Positions 1 to 12,137 are shown, counted from the first letter of the stretch. The stretch: 16,065 nt of DNA from Actinomycetes bacterium (GCA_021849435.1 JAJZSX010000019.1:1-16065), one strand, 5' to 3'. The notes: generated by a model not told the origin, from the sequence alone. Program-made: numbers and translations.

Positions 1-870
1 AACCAGCACGATGCCCTGGACGAGGAGGTAGTCGCTGCTCGCGATCGCCGAGATCAGGGTGTAGCCGAGTCCCGGGATTCCGAGGAGGTACTGGACGACG
101 AAGCCGCCGGCGAGCAGGCCGCCGATGTTCACCCCGGCCGTGCCGAGCAGGGCGACCGACGAGGGTCGAAAGGCGTGACGCCACATGATCCGGCGCTGGC
201 TCAGGCCCTTGGAGCGAGCCATCGTGATGAACTCCTCCTGGAGCGTCGCGATCATGTCGCTGCGCAGGACCCGGAAGTAGAGCACGAAGCTCGCCGTCGC
301 GAGCGTGATCGACGGCAGCGCCATGCTCGTGAGGTTGACGCGCCAGTTCGACACCAGGGGCACGAAGGACGACGGCCCGGTGTTGGCGATGCCCAGCTTG
401 ATCGAGACGATCAGGACGAGCACCACGATGATGATGAACGGGGGGATCGAGAGCAGGGTGAAGCTGCCGGCGCTCAGCAACCGGTCGAGCAGCCCGTTGG
501 GCTTGCGCGCCGAGCGCATCGCCAGGGGGATCGCCGCCGCGAAGGCGAGCAGCTGACTGAGCACGATCAGCTCGAGATCGATGGGGTAGGCGGCCCGGAT
601 CGTCGAGGCCACCGAGGTCTGGGAGATGAAGGACGTGCCGAGGTTGCCGTGCAGGACGTGGCCGATCCACACGAAGTACTGCTCGACGATCGGCTTGTTG
701 AGACCGAGCTGCTTATACAGGGCGGCGCGATTCGCCGGGCTCGCCCCGGTGCCCAAGATGACGGTGGCGGGGTCGCCCGGAAGGAGGTGGATCAGGTAAA
801 AGCTGCCGACCGAGATGATGAAGACGATGCCGACGAGCGTGGCGAGTCGGCGCAACACGTACTTCAGCAC
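1..870 (-). CDS. Peptide/oligopeptide ABC transporter permease, DppB/OppB type (C-terminus cut off by the window)
   Basis: Reading the minus strand from the GTG at 870 gives 290 uninterrupted codons that leave the window without a stop. The product is an inner-membrane subunit of a binding-protein-dependent transporter for peptides, or related substrates such as nickel. The N-terminus is the typical DppB first helix (YVLRRLATLVGIVFIIS) followed by the family motif LLPGDPA. Several hydrophobic helices follow. Near residues 212-235 is the EAA-type loop that contacts the ATPase (MARSKGLSQRRIMWRHAFRP). The GGLLAGGFVVQ and GIPGLG segments near the end are also typical of DppB. Family members have about 305-335 residues, so roughly 20-40 are missing. 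A purine-rich ribosome binding site (GGGGGGA, 876-882) lies 5 nt before the GTG; an in-frame TTG at 900 is less likely. Partner permease, ATPases and binding protein are not visible upstream and would lie beyond the left edge. The true substrate cannot be told from the sequence. Confidence 0.93.
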   Translation of the reverse strand, partial: MLKYVLRRLATLVGIVFIISVGSFYLIHLLPGDPATVILGTGASPANRAALYKQLGLNKPIVEQYFVWIGHVLHGNLGTSFISQTSVASTIRAAYPIDLELIVLSQLLAFAAAIPLAMRSARKPNGLLDRLLSAGSFTLLSIPPFIIIVVLVLIVSIKLGIANTGPSSFVPLVSNWRVNLTSMALPSITLATASFVLYFRVLRSDMIATLQEEFITMARSKGLSQRRIMWRHAFRPSSVALLGTAGVNIGGLLAGGFVVQYLLGIPGLGYTLISAIASSDYLLVQGIVLV

Positions 871-965
871 GCCGGTCCCCCCTTCTGCTTGGTAGGACAA
901 TAGCGAACGGGCCGAGTCCGTTGGCGGCACGCGCCGGTGTCACACCCGGTGACTACCGTGGAGCG
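871..965. promoter_or_regulatory. Divergent intergenic region between permease and coaE, with inverted repeat
   Basis: This 95-bp gap must hold promoters for both the leftward permease gene and the rightward coaE-uvr run. An inverted repeat, GTCAC-ACCCG-GTGAC, lies at 939-953, 12 nt before the coaE start. It could be an operator or a hairpin in the coaE leader. I see no confident -35/-10 pair, and no SOS box of the GAAC-N4-GTTC kind that might have been expected in front of uvr genes. Confidence 0.3.
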
Positions 966-1556
966 GTGGAGAGTATCGGCGTCGCCGGCGGCATCGGCGC
1001 GGGTAAGAGCACGGTCACCGAGTACCTGGCGCGGCGTGGCTATGGCGTGATCGACGCCGACGACGTCGCTCGCCACGTCGTCGAGCCGAACCGCCCCGCG
1101 TGGCGCGCGCTGCGAGACGCCTTTGGCGACGCGGTGCTCGCATCCGACGGCCGCATCGACCGGGCCTTCCTCGCCGAGGTCGTGTTCCACGACCGAAGCG
1201 CCCTCGCGCGCCTCAACCGGATCACCCACGGTCAGATCGGCGTCGAAATCCTCGCCCAGCTCGACCAGGTGACCGGTCCCGCCGCCTTCGTGGCGCTACC
1301 CCTGTTCAAGCCCGAGCACCGGGCGATCTTCCACCTGACCAGGGTCTGGGGCGTGCTCGCTTCGCCAGAGGTCGCCCTGGCTCGACTGGTGGGCGCCCGG
1401 GGGCTCGACGAGCGCGACGCGCGGGCCCGGCTGGCGAACCAGCCCTCCAACGACGAGCGTCTCGCCCTCGTCGACGACGCGATCTGGAACGACGGCACGA
1501 AGGCCGAACTGTACGAACGCGTGGACGAGCTCCTCGTGGCTCGGGGGCTCGCGTGA
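966..1556 (+). CDS. coaE: Dephospho-CoA kinase
   Basis: Catalyses the last step of coenzyme A synthesis, the ATP-dependent phosphorylation of the 3'-hydroxyl of dephospho-CoA, in the cytosol. The protein starts with the CoaE P-loop (GGIGAGKS, residues 8-15) and then shows [13 protein letters not shown], the conserved substrate-binding start of the family. The C-terminal lid portion with [20 protein letters not shown] and the ending IWNDGT match CoaE. The open frame extends upstream to a TTG at 921, but the GTG at 966 puts the P-loop at the usual distance from the N-terminus and gives 196 aa, the family's normal length; GGAG lies just before it. The gene ends in a 4-nt GTGA overlap with uvrB, so the two are probably translationally coupled. 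coaE next to uvrB is a recurrent arrangement in actinobacteria. Confidence 0.95.
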   Translation: MESIGVAGGIGAGKSTVTEYLARRGYGVIDADDVARHVVEPNRPAWRALRDAFGDAVLASDGRIDRAFLAEVVFHDRSALARLNRITHGQIGVEILAQLDQVTGPAAFVALPLFKPEHRAIFHLTRVWGVLASPEVALARLVGARGLDERDARARLANQPSNDERLALVDDAIWNDGTKAELYERVDELLVARGLA

Positions 1557-3568
1557 ACGAGTTCGTCGTCGAGTCCCCGTTCAGTCCCTCGGGGGACCAG
1601 CCACGGGCCATCGAGACCCTCGCGCGCGGGGTCACCGACGGACTCCGCTACCAGACCCTCGAGGGGATCACGGGCAGCGGCAAGACCGCGACCATCGCGT
1701 GGCTGGTCGAGCGCGTCCAGCGCCCCACCCTGATCCTCGAGCCCAACAAGTCCCTCGCCGCCCAGCTCGCCGCCGAGCTGCGCGAGATGATGCCCCAGAA
1801 CCGGGTCGAGTTCTTCGTTTCCTACTACGACTACTACCAGCCCGAGGCCTACATCCCGCGCACCGACACCTTCATCGAGAAGGACAGCTCGATCAACGAG
1901 GAGATCGACCGGCTGCGCCACGCGGCGACGTCGTCGCTGCTCACGCACCGCGACACCATCGTCGTCGCCTCGGTGTCGTGCATCTACGGGCTCGGCAGCC
2001 CGCTCGAGTACCGCGAGCGCATGCTGCCCCTGGCGCGCGGCGAGGCCGTCGACCAGCGCCAGCTGCTGCGCCGACTCGTGGAGATGCAGTACCACCGTAA
2101 CGAGACGGTGCTCGAGCGCGGCACCTTCCGCATGAAGGGCGACACCCTCGAGATCCAGCCGGCCTACGCCAACGAGGCGGTGCGGGTCTCCTTCTTCTTC
2201 GATGAGATCGAGGCCATCACGTTCTTCAACCCGCTCACCCAGGAGACTCGCGGCACGGTCGAGGAGATCACGCTCTTCGCCGCCACCCACTACGCGACGA
2301 GCTCGGCGACCCTGCAGCGCGCCTGCCGGGGGATCGAGGACGAGTTGCAGGTCCAGCTGGCCTCCTTCGAGGCCCAGGGCAAGCTCCTCGAGGCCCAGCG
2401 CCTGCGCTCGCGCACCGAGCACGACCTCGAGATGCTCGAGCAGACCGGCGTGTGCGCGGGCATCGAGAACTACTCGGCGCACCTTGACGGGCGGCGGCCC
2501 GGCGAGCGCCCCTACACCCTGCTCGACTACTTCCCCGAGGACTTCCTCGTGGTGATCGACGAGTCCCACGTGGCGGTGCCTCAGGTGCGAGGCCAGTACG
2601 CGGGCGACCGCTCGCGAAAAGAGACCCTGGTCGAGCACGGCTTCCGGCTCCCGAGCGCGCTCGACAACCGGCCGCTCAACTTCGACGAGTTCATCGACCT
2701 CGTACCCCAGATCGTCTTCGTCTCGGCGACACCGGGCCCCTACGAGCTCGAGGTGAGCGACCAGGTCGCCGAGCAGGTCATCCGCCCGACGGGACTCGTG
2801 GACCCGGTCGTGCACGTGCGACCGACGAAGAACCAGATCGACGACCTGCGCGCGCGCCTCGACGAGGTGATCGAGCGCGGCGAGCGCGCCCTCGTGACGA
2901 CGCTCACCAAGCGCATGGCCGAGGACCTCACGAACTTCCTCACCCGTGCCGGCTACCGCGTGCAGTACCTGCACAGCGACATCGACACGATCCAGCGCAT
3001 CGAGATCCTGCGATCGCTGCGCCTGGGCGAGTTCGACATCCTCGTGGGGATCAACCTCCTGCGCGAGGGCCTCGACCTGCCCGAGGTCTCCCTGGTGGCG
3101 ATCCTCGACGCCGACAAGGAGGGCTTCCTGCGCTCGCGTAGCGCACTCATCCAGACGATCGGTCGCGCCGCGCGCAACGCCAACGGAAGTGCCGTGCTCT
3201 ACGCCGACCGCTACACCGACTCGATGCGCGACGCGATCGGGCTCACCGAGCGGCGCCGCCAGCGCCAGATCGAGTACAACCTCGAGCACGGCATCGAGCC
3301 GCGCACGGTCACCAAGAACGTGGCCGACATCCTCAACCGGCTGCGCAGCGACGCCGGGCCGGCGCGCGACGTCCACGGCTCGATCACCGGCCTCGAGGGG
3401 TCACTGCCCGACGACCTGTCGCGCGAGATCGCCCGCGTCGAGGACGCCATGCTCGAAGCCGCCCGGGACCTGCGCTTCGAGGAGGCGGCGACCCTGCGCG
3501 ACCTCCTGCACTCCCTCCAGCGACAGGGCATCGACCAGGGCGTCTTCGGCGGGCCCGTCGAGGCCTGA
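1553..3568 (+). CDS. uvrB: Excinuclease ABC subunit B (UvrB)
   Basis: DNA-damage verification subunit of nucleotide excision repair: it is loaded by UvrA, opens the duplex around the lesion with a beta-hairpin, and recruits UvrC. The GTG start overlaps the coaE stop and gives 671 aa, the standard length. Visible parts in order: N-terminal helicase domain with Walker A (GITGSGKT, residues 38-45); the beta-hairpin signature [19 protein letters not shown] beginning near residue 89; Walker B-type DESH in [12 protein letters not shown]; helicase C-terminal motifs [15 protein letters not shown] and [16 protein letters not shown]; and a C-terminal UVR coiled-coil motif ([21 protein letters not shown]), the docking site for UvrC. 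Nothing appears truncated or altered. It is directly followed by uvrA and uvrC, so the whole nuclease is encoded in one run. No SOS box is seen nearby. Confidence 0.98.
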   Translation: MNEFVVESPFSPSGDQPRAIETLARGVTDGLRYQTLEGITGSGKTATIAWLVERVQRPTLILEPNKSLAAQLAAELREMMPQNRVEFFVSYYDYYQPEAYIPRTDTFIEKDSSINEEIDRLRHAATSSLLTHRDTIVVASVSCIYGLGSPLEYRERMLPLARGEAVDQRQLLRRLVEMQYHRNETVLERGTFRMKGDTLEIQPAYANEAVRVSFFFDEIEAITFFNPLTQETRGTVEEITLFAATHYATSSATLQRACRGIEDELQVQLASFEAQGKLLEAQRLRSRTEHDLEMLEQTGVCAGIENYSAHLDGRRPGERPYTLLDYFPEDFLVVIDESHVAVPQVRGQYAGDRSRKETLVEHGFRLPSALDNRPLNFDEFIDLVPQIVFVSATPGPYELEVSDQVAEQVIRPTGLVDPVVHVRPTKNQIDDLRARLDEVIERGERALVTTLTKRMAEDLTNFLTRAGYRVQYLHSDIDTIQRIEILRSLRLGEFDILVGINLLREGLDLPEVSLVAILDADKEGFLRSRSALIQTIGRAARNANGSAVLYADRYTDSMRDAIGLTERRRQRQIEYNLEHGIEPRTVTKNVADILNRLRSDAGPARDVHGSITGLEGSLPDDLSREIARVEDAMLEAARDLRFEEAATLRDLLHSLQRQGIDQGVFGGPVEA

Positions 3569-3584
3569 CCGGTAGATTCACCTC

Positions 3585-6421
<2,837 letters not shown>

Positions 6422-6422
<1 letters not shown>

Positions 6423-8278
6423 TGTTCCCCAAGCCCGGCGCCATCCCGCGCTCGAGCGGCTGTTACCTCTTCAAGAACGAGCGCGGCACGGTGATCTACG
6501 TGGGCAAGGCTCGCTCCCTCGCCCAGCGCCTCGGGAGTTACTTCCAACGCCTCGACACCCTGGCGCCCAAGACCCGCGCCCTGATGGAAGAGGCCACCGC
6601 GGTCGAGTGGATCGTCACCCCAAGCGAGGTCGACGCGCTCATCCTCGAGAACGAGCTCATCAAGGAGAACCAGCCGCACTACAACGTGCGATTAAAAGAC
6701 GACAAGACCTACCCCTACGTGGCAATCGACAGCCGCGCGCCGTTCCCCGTGCCCTACGTCACCCGGGCTCAGCACGTAGGGTCGGTGCGCTACTTCGGGC
6801 CCTTCGTCGACGTGCGGGCGCTGCGCGCGACGATGGACGAGCTCTTGCAGGTCTTCCCGCTGCGCACCTGCACGCGCCACAAGTACGACTACCAGCGCCG
6901 CATCCAGCGCCCGTGCCTGCTCTATGACATCGGCAAGTGCTCGGGTCCCTGCGTCGGGGCGATCGACGCCGCCGGCTACGACGCGCTGGTGGAGTCCTGG
7001 GCGTCCTTCTTCGAGGGCGACGTGAAGCCGCTGCGCCGGTCGCTCGAGACGCGCATGGCCGAGGCCGCAACGAACCAGCACTACGAGGCGGCCGCGCGCT
7101 TCCGCGACGGCCTGGCCGCGCTCGCGCGGGCCTCGAACGATCAGATCATCGTGCTCGACGACCACACGAACCTCGACGCGGTCGCGGTGCGAACGGCGGG
7201 CAATCGCGCCGGGGTGGTGCGCTTTCGCATCCGCCACGGGCGCATCATCGGCCGTCAGGTGCACTTCGTGGACCGGGCCCTTGACGAAGAGCCCGTCGAG
7301 GTCCTCGAGTCGGTGCTCGCGTCGCTGTTCGTCGACCCCCTGGACGTGCCGCGCGAGGTGATCACCAACGTCGAGGCCGACGCGTCACTCGTCGCCGGGT
7401 TCCTCTCCGAGCGGCGGGGCTCGACCGTGACGGTCACGCGGCCCCAGCGGGGCCGGCGCCGGCGAATCCTCGAGATGGCCGAAGCGGACGCGGACGCGGT
7501 GATGGAGCGCGACTCGCATCGTCGCGAGTACGACTACAACGTTCGCTCGCGAGCGCTCCAGGAGATCGGCGCGGCGCTCGGGCTCCAGCGCCCCCCGTTT
7601 CGCATCGAGTGCTTCGACATGAGCCACCTCCAGGGCACGAACTACGTCGGCTCCATGGTCGTGTTCGAGGACGGCGTCGCGAAGAAGTCCGACTACCGGC
7701 GCTTCCACGTGCGCGAGACCGTCGGCAACGACGACGTGGGCGCGATGTTCGAGGTCGTGCGTCGGCGGCTCAGCCACTGGGACGAGACCGACGGGTCCTT
7801 CCACGAGCCCGACCTCATCGTGATTGACGGGGGCCTGCCCCAGCTGCACGCCGCGATGCACGCGGCCGAGGTCGCGGGCCTCGACGGTCGGGTTGAGTTC
7901 ACGGCGCTCGCCAAGCGCGAGGAACTGCTCTACAGGCCCGACGTGGCGGTCCCGATCATGCTCGAGCGCGGCTCCGAGGCGCTCTATCTCGTCCAGCGCC
8001 TGCGCGACGAGGCGCACCGATTCGCCATCACCTTCCATCGCTCCAAGCGAGGCCGGGCGATGGTGGCGAGCTCACTGGAGGGCGTCGCCGGACTCGGACC
8101 CCAGCGCCGCAGCCGCCTGCTGCTCGAGTGCGGCTCGCTCGACAATCTGCGCGCCATGACCCTCGAGGAGCTGCTGGCCCTTCCCTGGCTGCCCGACGAG
8201 GTGGCCCGCAGCCTCTACGATCACCTACGAGCGCCGAGCGTGCGGCGGCCGTCCAAGGAGACGACTGACGATGGGTGA
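6422..8278 (+). CDS. uvrC: Excinuclease ABC subunit C (UvrC)
   Basis: Dual-incision nuclease of nucleotide excision repair, which cuts 3' and then 5' of the lesion in the UvrB-DNA complex. The GTG at 6422 overlaps the uvrA stop (TAGTG) and gives 618 aa. Order of domains: N-terminal GIY-YIG nuclease (SSGCYLF at 11-17, IYVGKARSL at 25-33, then the catalytic-glutamate helix EVDALILENELIKENQPHYN); a UVR motif near residues 205-235 for UvrB contact; an RNase H-like endonuclease domain with ECFDMSHLQGTNYVGSMV (Asp399), VIDGG (Asp469) and FHRSKR (His539), the expected Asp/Asp/His set; and C-terminal tandem helix-hairpin-helix motifs (LEGVAGLGPQRRSRLL, then LEELLALPWLPDEVA). All catalytic elements appear intact. 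Its 3' end overlaps rapZ by 8 nt. Confidence 0.98.
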
Positions 8279-9113
8279 GATTCTGCTGGTGACCGGGATG
8301 TCCGGGGCCGGGCGGTCGACGGTGTCCGCGGCCCTGGAGGACATCGGCTGGTTCGTGATCGACAACCTGCCCCTCGAACTGGTACTGCGCGTCGGCGAAC
8401 TCGCCACGGCCGGCAATCTCGACTACGCGGGCGTCGCCTTCGTGGTCGGTCGCAGCGGCCGGGTCGAGCCGATGGCCCTCATCGAGGTGGAACGGGAGCT
8501 CCAGCTCAAGCACGGCGGGGCGAAGATCCTCTTCCTCGACGCCCCCGACGACGTGCTGATCCACCGCTACGAGGGCAACCGGCGTCGTCATCCCCACCCC
8601 GCACCGACCTTGGCGGACTCCATTGCGGCCGAGCGCACCCTGCTCCAGCCCCTGCGCGACGCGGCGGACCTGGTGATCGACACCGGCTCGATCAACACCA
8701 ACCAGCTGCGCACGCGCATCGTGGAGAACTTCGCGCCCGTCGGGGACGAGTCGCTGCGGATCTCGCTGGTCACGTTCGGCTACGCGAACGGGATCCCGCG
8801 CGACGTGGACCTCGTCTTTGACTGCCGGTTCCTGCCCAACCCCCACTGGGTCGAGGCGCTGCGCCCCATGAGCGGGCTCGACGAGCCCGTCGCGAACTAC
8901 GTCCTCGGCCAGGAGCCGGCCCAGCACCTCGTCGACGACGTGGTCGCGATGCTCGAGTGGCAGATCCCGGCCTTCGCCAAGGAGGGTAAGTCCTATCTGT
9001 CGGTCGCCTTCGGCTGCACCGGGGGGCGCCACCGCTCGGTCGCGATCGCCGAGGAGGTCCGGCGCCGGCTCGACATCGCCAACGCCGTCTACCACCGCGA
9101 CATCAACCAATGA
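8271..9113 (+). CDS. rapZ: RapZ/YvcJ-family nucleotide-binding protein
   Basis: P-loop protein of the RapZ (YvcJ) family. In enteric bacteria RapZ is an RNase adaptor that controls glucosamine-6-phosphate synthase through small RNAs; in Gram-positives the family binds and hydrolyses nucleotides but its role is less clear, so the exact function here is inference. The 280-aa length is normal. The N-terminus has Walker A GMSGAGRS (residues 9-16; Arg in place of Lys, also seen in other actinobacterial members) and the family segment LEDIGWFVIDNLPLEL. The C-terminal domain carries the signatures FDCRFLPNPHW and SVAFGCTGGRHRSVAIAEE, the latter part of the proposed RNA or ligand-binding surface. The ATG lies within the end of uvrC (8-nt overlap) and the stop overlaps the yvcK start (ATGA). 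The uvrC-rapZ-yvcK order is classical for Gram-positive bacteria. Confidence 0.95.
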   Translation: MGEILLVTGMSGAGRSTVSAALEDIGWFVIDNLPLELVLRVGELATAGNLDYAGVAFVVGRSGRVEPMALIEVERELQLKHGGAKILFLDAPDDVLIHRYEGNRRRHPHPAPTLADSIAAERTLLQPLRDAADLVIDTGSINTNQLRTRIVENFAPVGDESLRISLVTFGYANGIPRDVDLVFDCRFLPNPHWVEALRPMSGLDEPVANYVLGQEPAQHLVDDVVAMLEWQIPAFAKEGKSYLSVAFGCTGGRHRSVAIAEEVRRRLDIANAVYHRDINQ

Positions 9114-9967
9114 GAGCGGTAGCGGTCGGGGGCGGCCACGGCACGGCCGTCTCGCTGCGCGCACTGAAGCTCCTGACGTCCGAGGTAACGGGCGTCGTCT
9201 CGGTGGCCGACGACGGCGGCTCGACGGGACGGTTGCGCGCGATGCTGAACGTGGCGGCCGTCGGGGACCTGCGCAAGTGCCTCGGCGCGCTCGCGGACCC
9301 CGAGAACCCGCTGACCCGGTCCTTCGAGCACCGCTTCGGGGTGGGCGAGCTGGCGGGTCACGCCGTGGGCAACCTCTTGCTCGTGGGGCTCGTCGACGCG
9401 ACCGGCGACCTCGAGGAGTCCGTGCTCGCCCTCGCCGAGGTGATGGGAGTGAGCGGCTCGATCGTGCCCGCGAGCACGACCGGGGTGGTGCTCTGTGCGA
9501 GTACCGAGGACGGTCACACGCGCGGCCAGAGCGCCATCGCCGGCTGCGCGACGATCCGGCGCATCAGCTTCGAGCCGCCCAACGCGGCGGCCCCAATCCG
9601 CGCGGTCGAGGCGATCGAGCGCGCCGACGTGGTAGTCGTCGGACCGGGCTCGCTCTACACCAGCGTCATCGCGGCCGCGGCCATCCCGGGGATCACCCAG
9701 GCGATCGCGGGCACGCGCGCGCGGGTCGTGTACGTCGCGAACCTGCACCCCGAGATCCCCGAGACGACGGGCTACAGCCTCCAGGACCACGTGGACGCAC
9801 TGGCGCGTCACGGGGTCGTTCCTGACGTGGTGCTCGTCGACGGGCTGGGCGAGTTCGCCTCGTCACCGTGCACCATTGCGACCCACGTGTCGGCGCTGTC
9901 GGGGGGCGGGGGGCTCGTACACAATGTGCAACACTTGTCTGACGCCATCCGCGCCGCCACCGAGTGA
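9110..9967 (+). CDS. yvcK: YvcK (GlmR) family gluconeogenesis/envelope-precursor factor
   Basis: Member of the YvcK/CofD-like family. In Bacillus the protein (GlmR) binds UDP-GlcNAc and stimulates amino-sugar precursor synthesis; in mycobacteria the homologue CuvA affects cell shape and growth on some carbon sources. The family hallmarks are present: an N-terminal VGGGHGTAVSLRALK nucleotide-binding loop, the VADDGGSTGRLR segment, GDLRKCLGALAD, GVGELAGHAVGNLLL, and VVVGPGSLYTSVI. At 285 aa it is somewhat shorter than many homologues (about 310-340). The segment after VVYVANL, which often reads like MTQPGET in relatives, is diverged here (HPEIPETTGYS). The start overlaps the rapZ stop by 4 nt. 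In many actinobacteria and Firmicutes whiA comes next; here gap starts 23 nt after the stop. Confidence 0.93.
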   Translation: MRAVAVGGGHGTAVSLRALKLLTSEVTGVVSVADDGGSTGRLRAMLNVAAVGDLRKCLGALADPENPLTRSFEHRFGVGELAGHAVGNLLLVGLVDATGDLEESVLALAEVMGVSGSIVPASTTGVVLCASTEDGHTRGQSAIAGCATIRRISFEPPNAAAPIRAVEAIERADVVVVGPGSLYTSVIAAAAIPGITQAIAGTRARVVYVANLHPEIPETTGYSLQDHVDALARHGVVPDVVLVDGLGEFASSPCTIATHVSALSGGGGLVHNVQHLSDAIRAATE

Positions 9968-9976
9968 CGGGCGTCT

Positions 9977-9983
9977 AGGAGGA
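9977..9983 (+). promoter_or_regulatory. Strong Shine-Dalgarno sequence for gap
   Basis: AGGAGGA lies 7 nt upstream of the gap ATG in the 23-nt yvcK-gap spacer. It is the best ribosome binding site in the window and contrasts with the overlap-coupled starts of neighbouring genes. It fits independent, high-level translation of the glycolytic enzymes. Confidence 0.85.
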
Positions 9984-9990
9984 GAACGAC

Positions 9991-10998
9991 ATGACTATTC
10001 GCGTTGCGATCAACGGCTTCGGCCGCATCGGGCGGAGCTTCCTGCGAGCATCCCTCGCGAATCCGAACATCGAGGTCGTCGCGGTCAATGACCTGACGCC
10101 GCCCGAGACCAACGCCCACCTGCTCAAGTACGACTCGACCCAGGGCCGGCTCGGCCTGGACGTCACGGTCACCGAGGGCGGGATGACGGTGGGGGACCGG
10201 TTCATCCGGGTCCTCGCCGAGCGCGAGCCGTCCCTGCTGCCCTGGCGCGAGCTCAACGTCGACGTCGTGATCGAGTCGACCGGGCGCTTCACGAGTCGTG
10301 AGTCGGCCGCGGTGCACCTGAGCGCGGGCGCGCGCAAGGTGATCATCTCCGCGCCGGCGAGTGACGTCGACGCGACCTTCGTCATGGGCGTGAACGAGGA
10401 CACCTACGACGCGGCGAACCACCACGTGGTCTCCAACGCCTCGTGCACCACGAACTGCTTCGTGCCCATGGTGAAGGTCCTCGACGACGCCTTCGGGGTG
10501 AAGTCGGGCCTCATGACGACGGTGCACGCCTACACCAACGACCAGAACCTGCTCGACCTCGCGCACAAGGACCTGCGCCGCGCCCGCGCGGCGGCGGTGA
10601 ACATCGTGCCGTCCTCGACCGGGGCGGCGCGCGCCACGAGCCTGGTGCTCGAGGCGATGAAGGGCCGCCTCGACGGCACCTCGCTGCGCGTGCCGATCCC
10701 CGACGGCAGCATCACCGACTTCACCGCGGTCGTTCGCTCGACCACGGTCGAGGAGATCAACGCCGCCTACCAGGCCGCCGCGCAGGGTGCCCTGGCGGGC
10801 GTGCTCGTCTACACCGAGGACCCGATCGTCTCCTCGGACATCGTGGGCTCGCCGGCCTCGTGCACCTTCGACTCCAAGATGACCATGGTCCAGCGGATCG
10901 ACGACGAGACGAGCCTCGTGAAGGTCTTCGGCTGGTACGACAACGAGTGGGGCTACTCGAACCGCCTGGTCGACCTCGCGAACCACGTCGGACGCTAA
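9991..10998 (+). CDS. gap: Glyceraldehyde-3-phosphate dehydrogenase, NAD-type (type I)
   Basis: Oxidises and phosphorylates glyceraldehyde-3-phosphate to 1,3-bisphosphoglycerate with reduction of NAD in central glycolysis. The 335-aa protein has the Rossmann start VAINGFGRIGRSFLRA (residues 5-20). Asp34 at the end of the second strand is the residue that favours NAD over NADP. The catalytic motif SNASCTTNC has Cys152 as nucleophile, and the downstream HAYTNDQNLLD segment and the phosphate-site residues in PSSTGAARA follow. WYDNEWGYSNR near the C-terminus is invariant in the family. The gene has a strong ribosome binding site and its TAA overlaps the pgk ATG by one base (TAATG). The substrate product goes directly to the next encoded enzyme, PGK. 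Start choice is unambiguous. Confidence 0.98.
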   Translation: MTIRVAINGFGRIGRSFLRASLANPNIEVVAVNDLTPPETNAHLLKYDSTQGRLGLDVTVTEGGMTVGDRFIRVLAEREPSLLPWRELNVDVVIESTGRFTSRESAAVHLSAGARKVIISAPASDVDATFVMGVNEDTYDAANHHVVSNASCTTNCFVPMVKVLDDAFGVKSGLMTTVHAYTNDQNLLDLAHKDLRRARAAAVNIVPSSTGAARATSLVLEAMKGRLDGTSLRVPIPDGSITDFTAVVRSTTVEEINAAYQAAAQGALAGVLVYTEDPIVSSDIVGSPASCTFDSKMTMVQRIDDETSLVKVFGWYDNEWGYSNRLVDLANHVGR

Positions 10999-12137
10999 TG
11001 GTGGATCGGTCGCTGCCGTCCTCGGACGACTGGGACGTAGCCGCTAAGCGGGTCCTGGTCCGGGTGGACTTCAACACCCCCTTCGCCGAGGTCGACGGCG
11101 AGCTGGTGATCACCGACGACTTTCGGATCCGCGCGGCGGTCCCGCTGTTCAAGGACCTGCTCGCGCGCGGGGCCTCGGTCGTCGCCTGTACGCACTTCGG
11201 GCGCCCGAAGGGTCGCGTCGACGAGCGCTTCCGGGTCGAGCCGATCCGCCGGCGTCTCGACGAGCTCTGTCCCGGGGTGGAACTGCTCGAGAACCTGCGC
11301 TTCAACCCCGGCGAGGAGGCGAACGACGCCGTCTTCGGCGCCTCGCTCGTCGAGGGTGTCGACTTCTACATCAACGAGGCCTTCGGCGCCTCGCACCGCG
11401 CGCACGCCTCGATCATGGTGCCCCCGACCCTCGTGCCGAGCGCGGCTGGGCCGAACCTGCGCCGCGAGGTCGGCTACCTGCTCGACCTGCTCGATGAGCC
11501 GGCGCGACCCTTCGTCGCGATCGTCGGCGGGGCCAAGGTTGCCGACAAGCTCGGGATCGTGAAGGTCCTCGCCGACCGGGCGGACGTGGTGCTCGTGGGT
11601 GGTGGCATGGCCTACACCTTCGAGGCGGCCGAGGGCCGAACGATCGGGTCCTCGCTCTTTGACGCGTCCTTCGTGGAAGAGTGCGGCGCGCTGCTGCGCG
11701 GCAGCAAGGTGCGCATTCCCGCTGACACCCGCGGTCTCGCCGCCGGCGCCGCCTTCGGCAGCGACGGCGGGCCCGACGAGGTCGTCGACTTCGGGGCGAA
11801 CATCCCCAACGGCTTCGAGGGCCTCGACATCGGCGCCGCGTCGATCGAGGCCTTCACCGCGGTGATCGCCTCGGCGAAGACGATCCTCTGGAACGGGCCG
11901 ATGGGTGTCTTCGAGGACCCGCGCTTCGCCCGAGGCACCGAGGCGGTCGCGCGCGCGGTCGCGGCCTCGCCGGCGATGTCGGTCATTGGCGGCGGCGACT
12001 CGGTCGCCGCGCTGCAGCAGTTCGGACTCGAGGGTGAGGTGAGCTTCGTCTCGACGGGCGGGGGAGCATCCCTCGAGCTCGTCGAGTTCGGTGACCTGCC
12101 GGGGCTGCGCGCGCTGCGCGAGGGGGTGCGTTCGTGA
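10998..12137 (+). CDS. pgk: Phosphoglycerate kinase (shortened N-terminal domain)
   Basis: Transfers the acyl phosphate of 1,3-bisphosphoglycerate to ADP, yielding ATP and 3-phosphoglycerate. The N-domain shows RVDFNTP (residues 22-28), TDDFRIRAA with the likely catalytic Arg43, and HFGRPKG (66-72). The C-domain shows VGGAKVADKLGIV, the nucleotide-site segment ILWNGPMGVFE, and the closing GGGDSVAAL and STGGGASLELVE motifs. At 379 aa it is 10-25 residues shorter than most bacterial PGKs. The loss is concentrated near residues 86-92: the stretch that normally separates the RL-S-LLG helix from LLLENLRF is almost absent (RLDELCPGVELLENLRF). Known active-site residues are retained, so I expect an active enzyme. 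It starts on the gap stop codon and overlaps tpiA by 4 nt. Confidence 0.96.
   Translation: MVDRSLPSSDDWDVAAKRVLVRVDFNTPFAEVDGELVITDDFRIRAAVPLFKDLLARGASVVACTHFGRPKGRVDERFRVEPIRRRLDELCPGVELLENLRFNPGEEANDAVFGASLVEGVDFYINEAFGASHRAHASIMVPPTLVPSAAGPNLRREVGYLLDLLDEPARPFVAIVGGAKVADKLGIVKVLADRADVVLVGGGMAYTFEAAEGRTIGSSLFDASFVEECGALLRGSKVRIPADTRGLAAGAAFGSDGGPDEVVDFGANIPNGFEGLDIGAASIEAFTAVIASAKTILWNGPMGVFEDPRFARGTEAVARAVAASPAMSVIGGGDSVAALQQFGLEGEVSFVSTGGGASLELVEFGDLPGLRALREGVRS

Noticed and set aside
175..903. 242-codon open frame on the plus strand opposite the permease
   Set aside because: The product is a charged, low-complexity Arg/Asp/Glu string, whereas the minus strand encodes a clear DppB-type permease.
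1232..3376. 714-codon open frame on the minus strand opposite uvrB
   Set aside because: It mirrors the strongly biased uvrB codons, lacks any recognisable domain, and uvrB is unmistakable. Long antisense frames are expected in GC-rich genes.
9880..9950. Internal promoter for gap near the end of yvcK (TTGCGA and TACACAAT-like hexamers)
   Set aside because: The hexamers lie about 35 nt apart and cannot form a standard -35/-10 pair; the AT-richer stretch is explained by coding for conserved YvcK residues.
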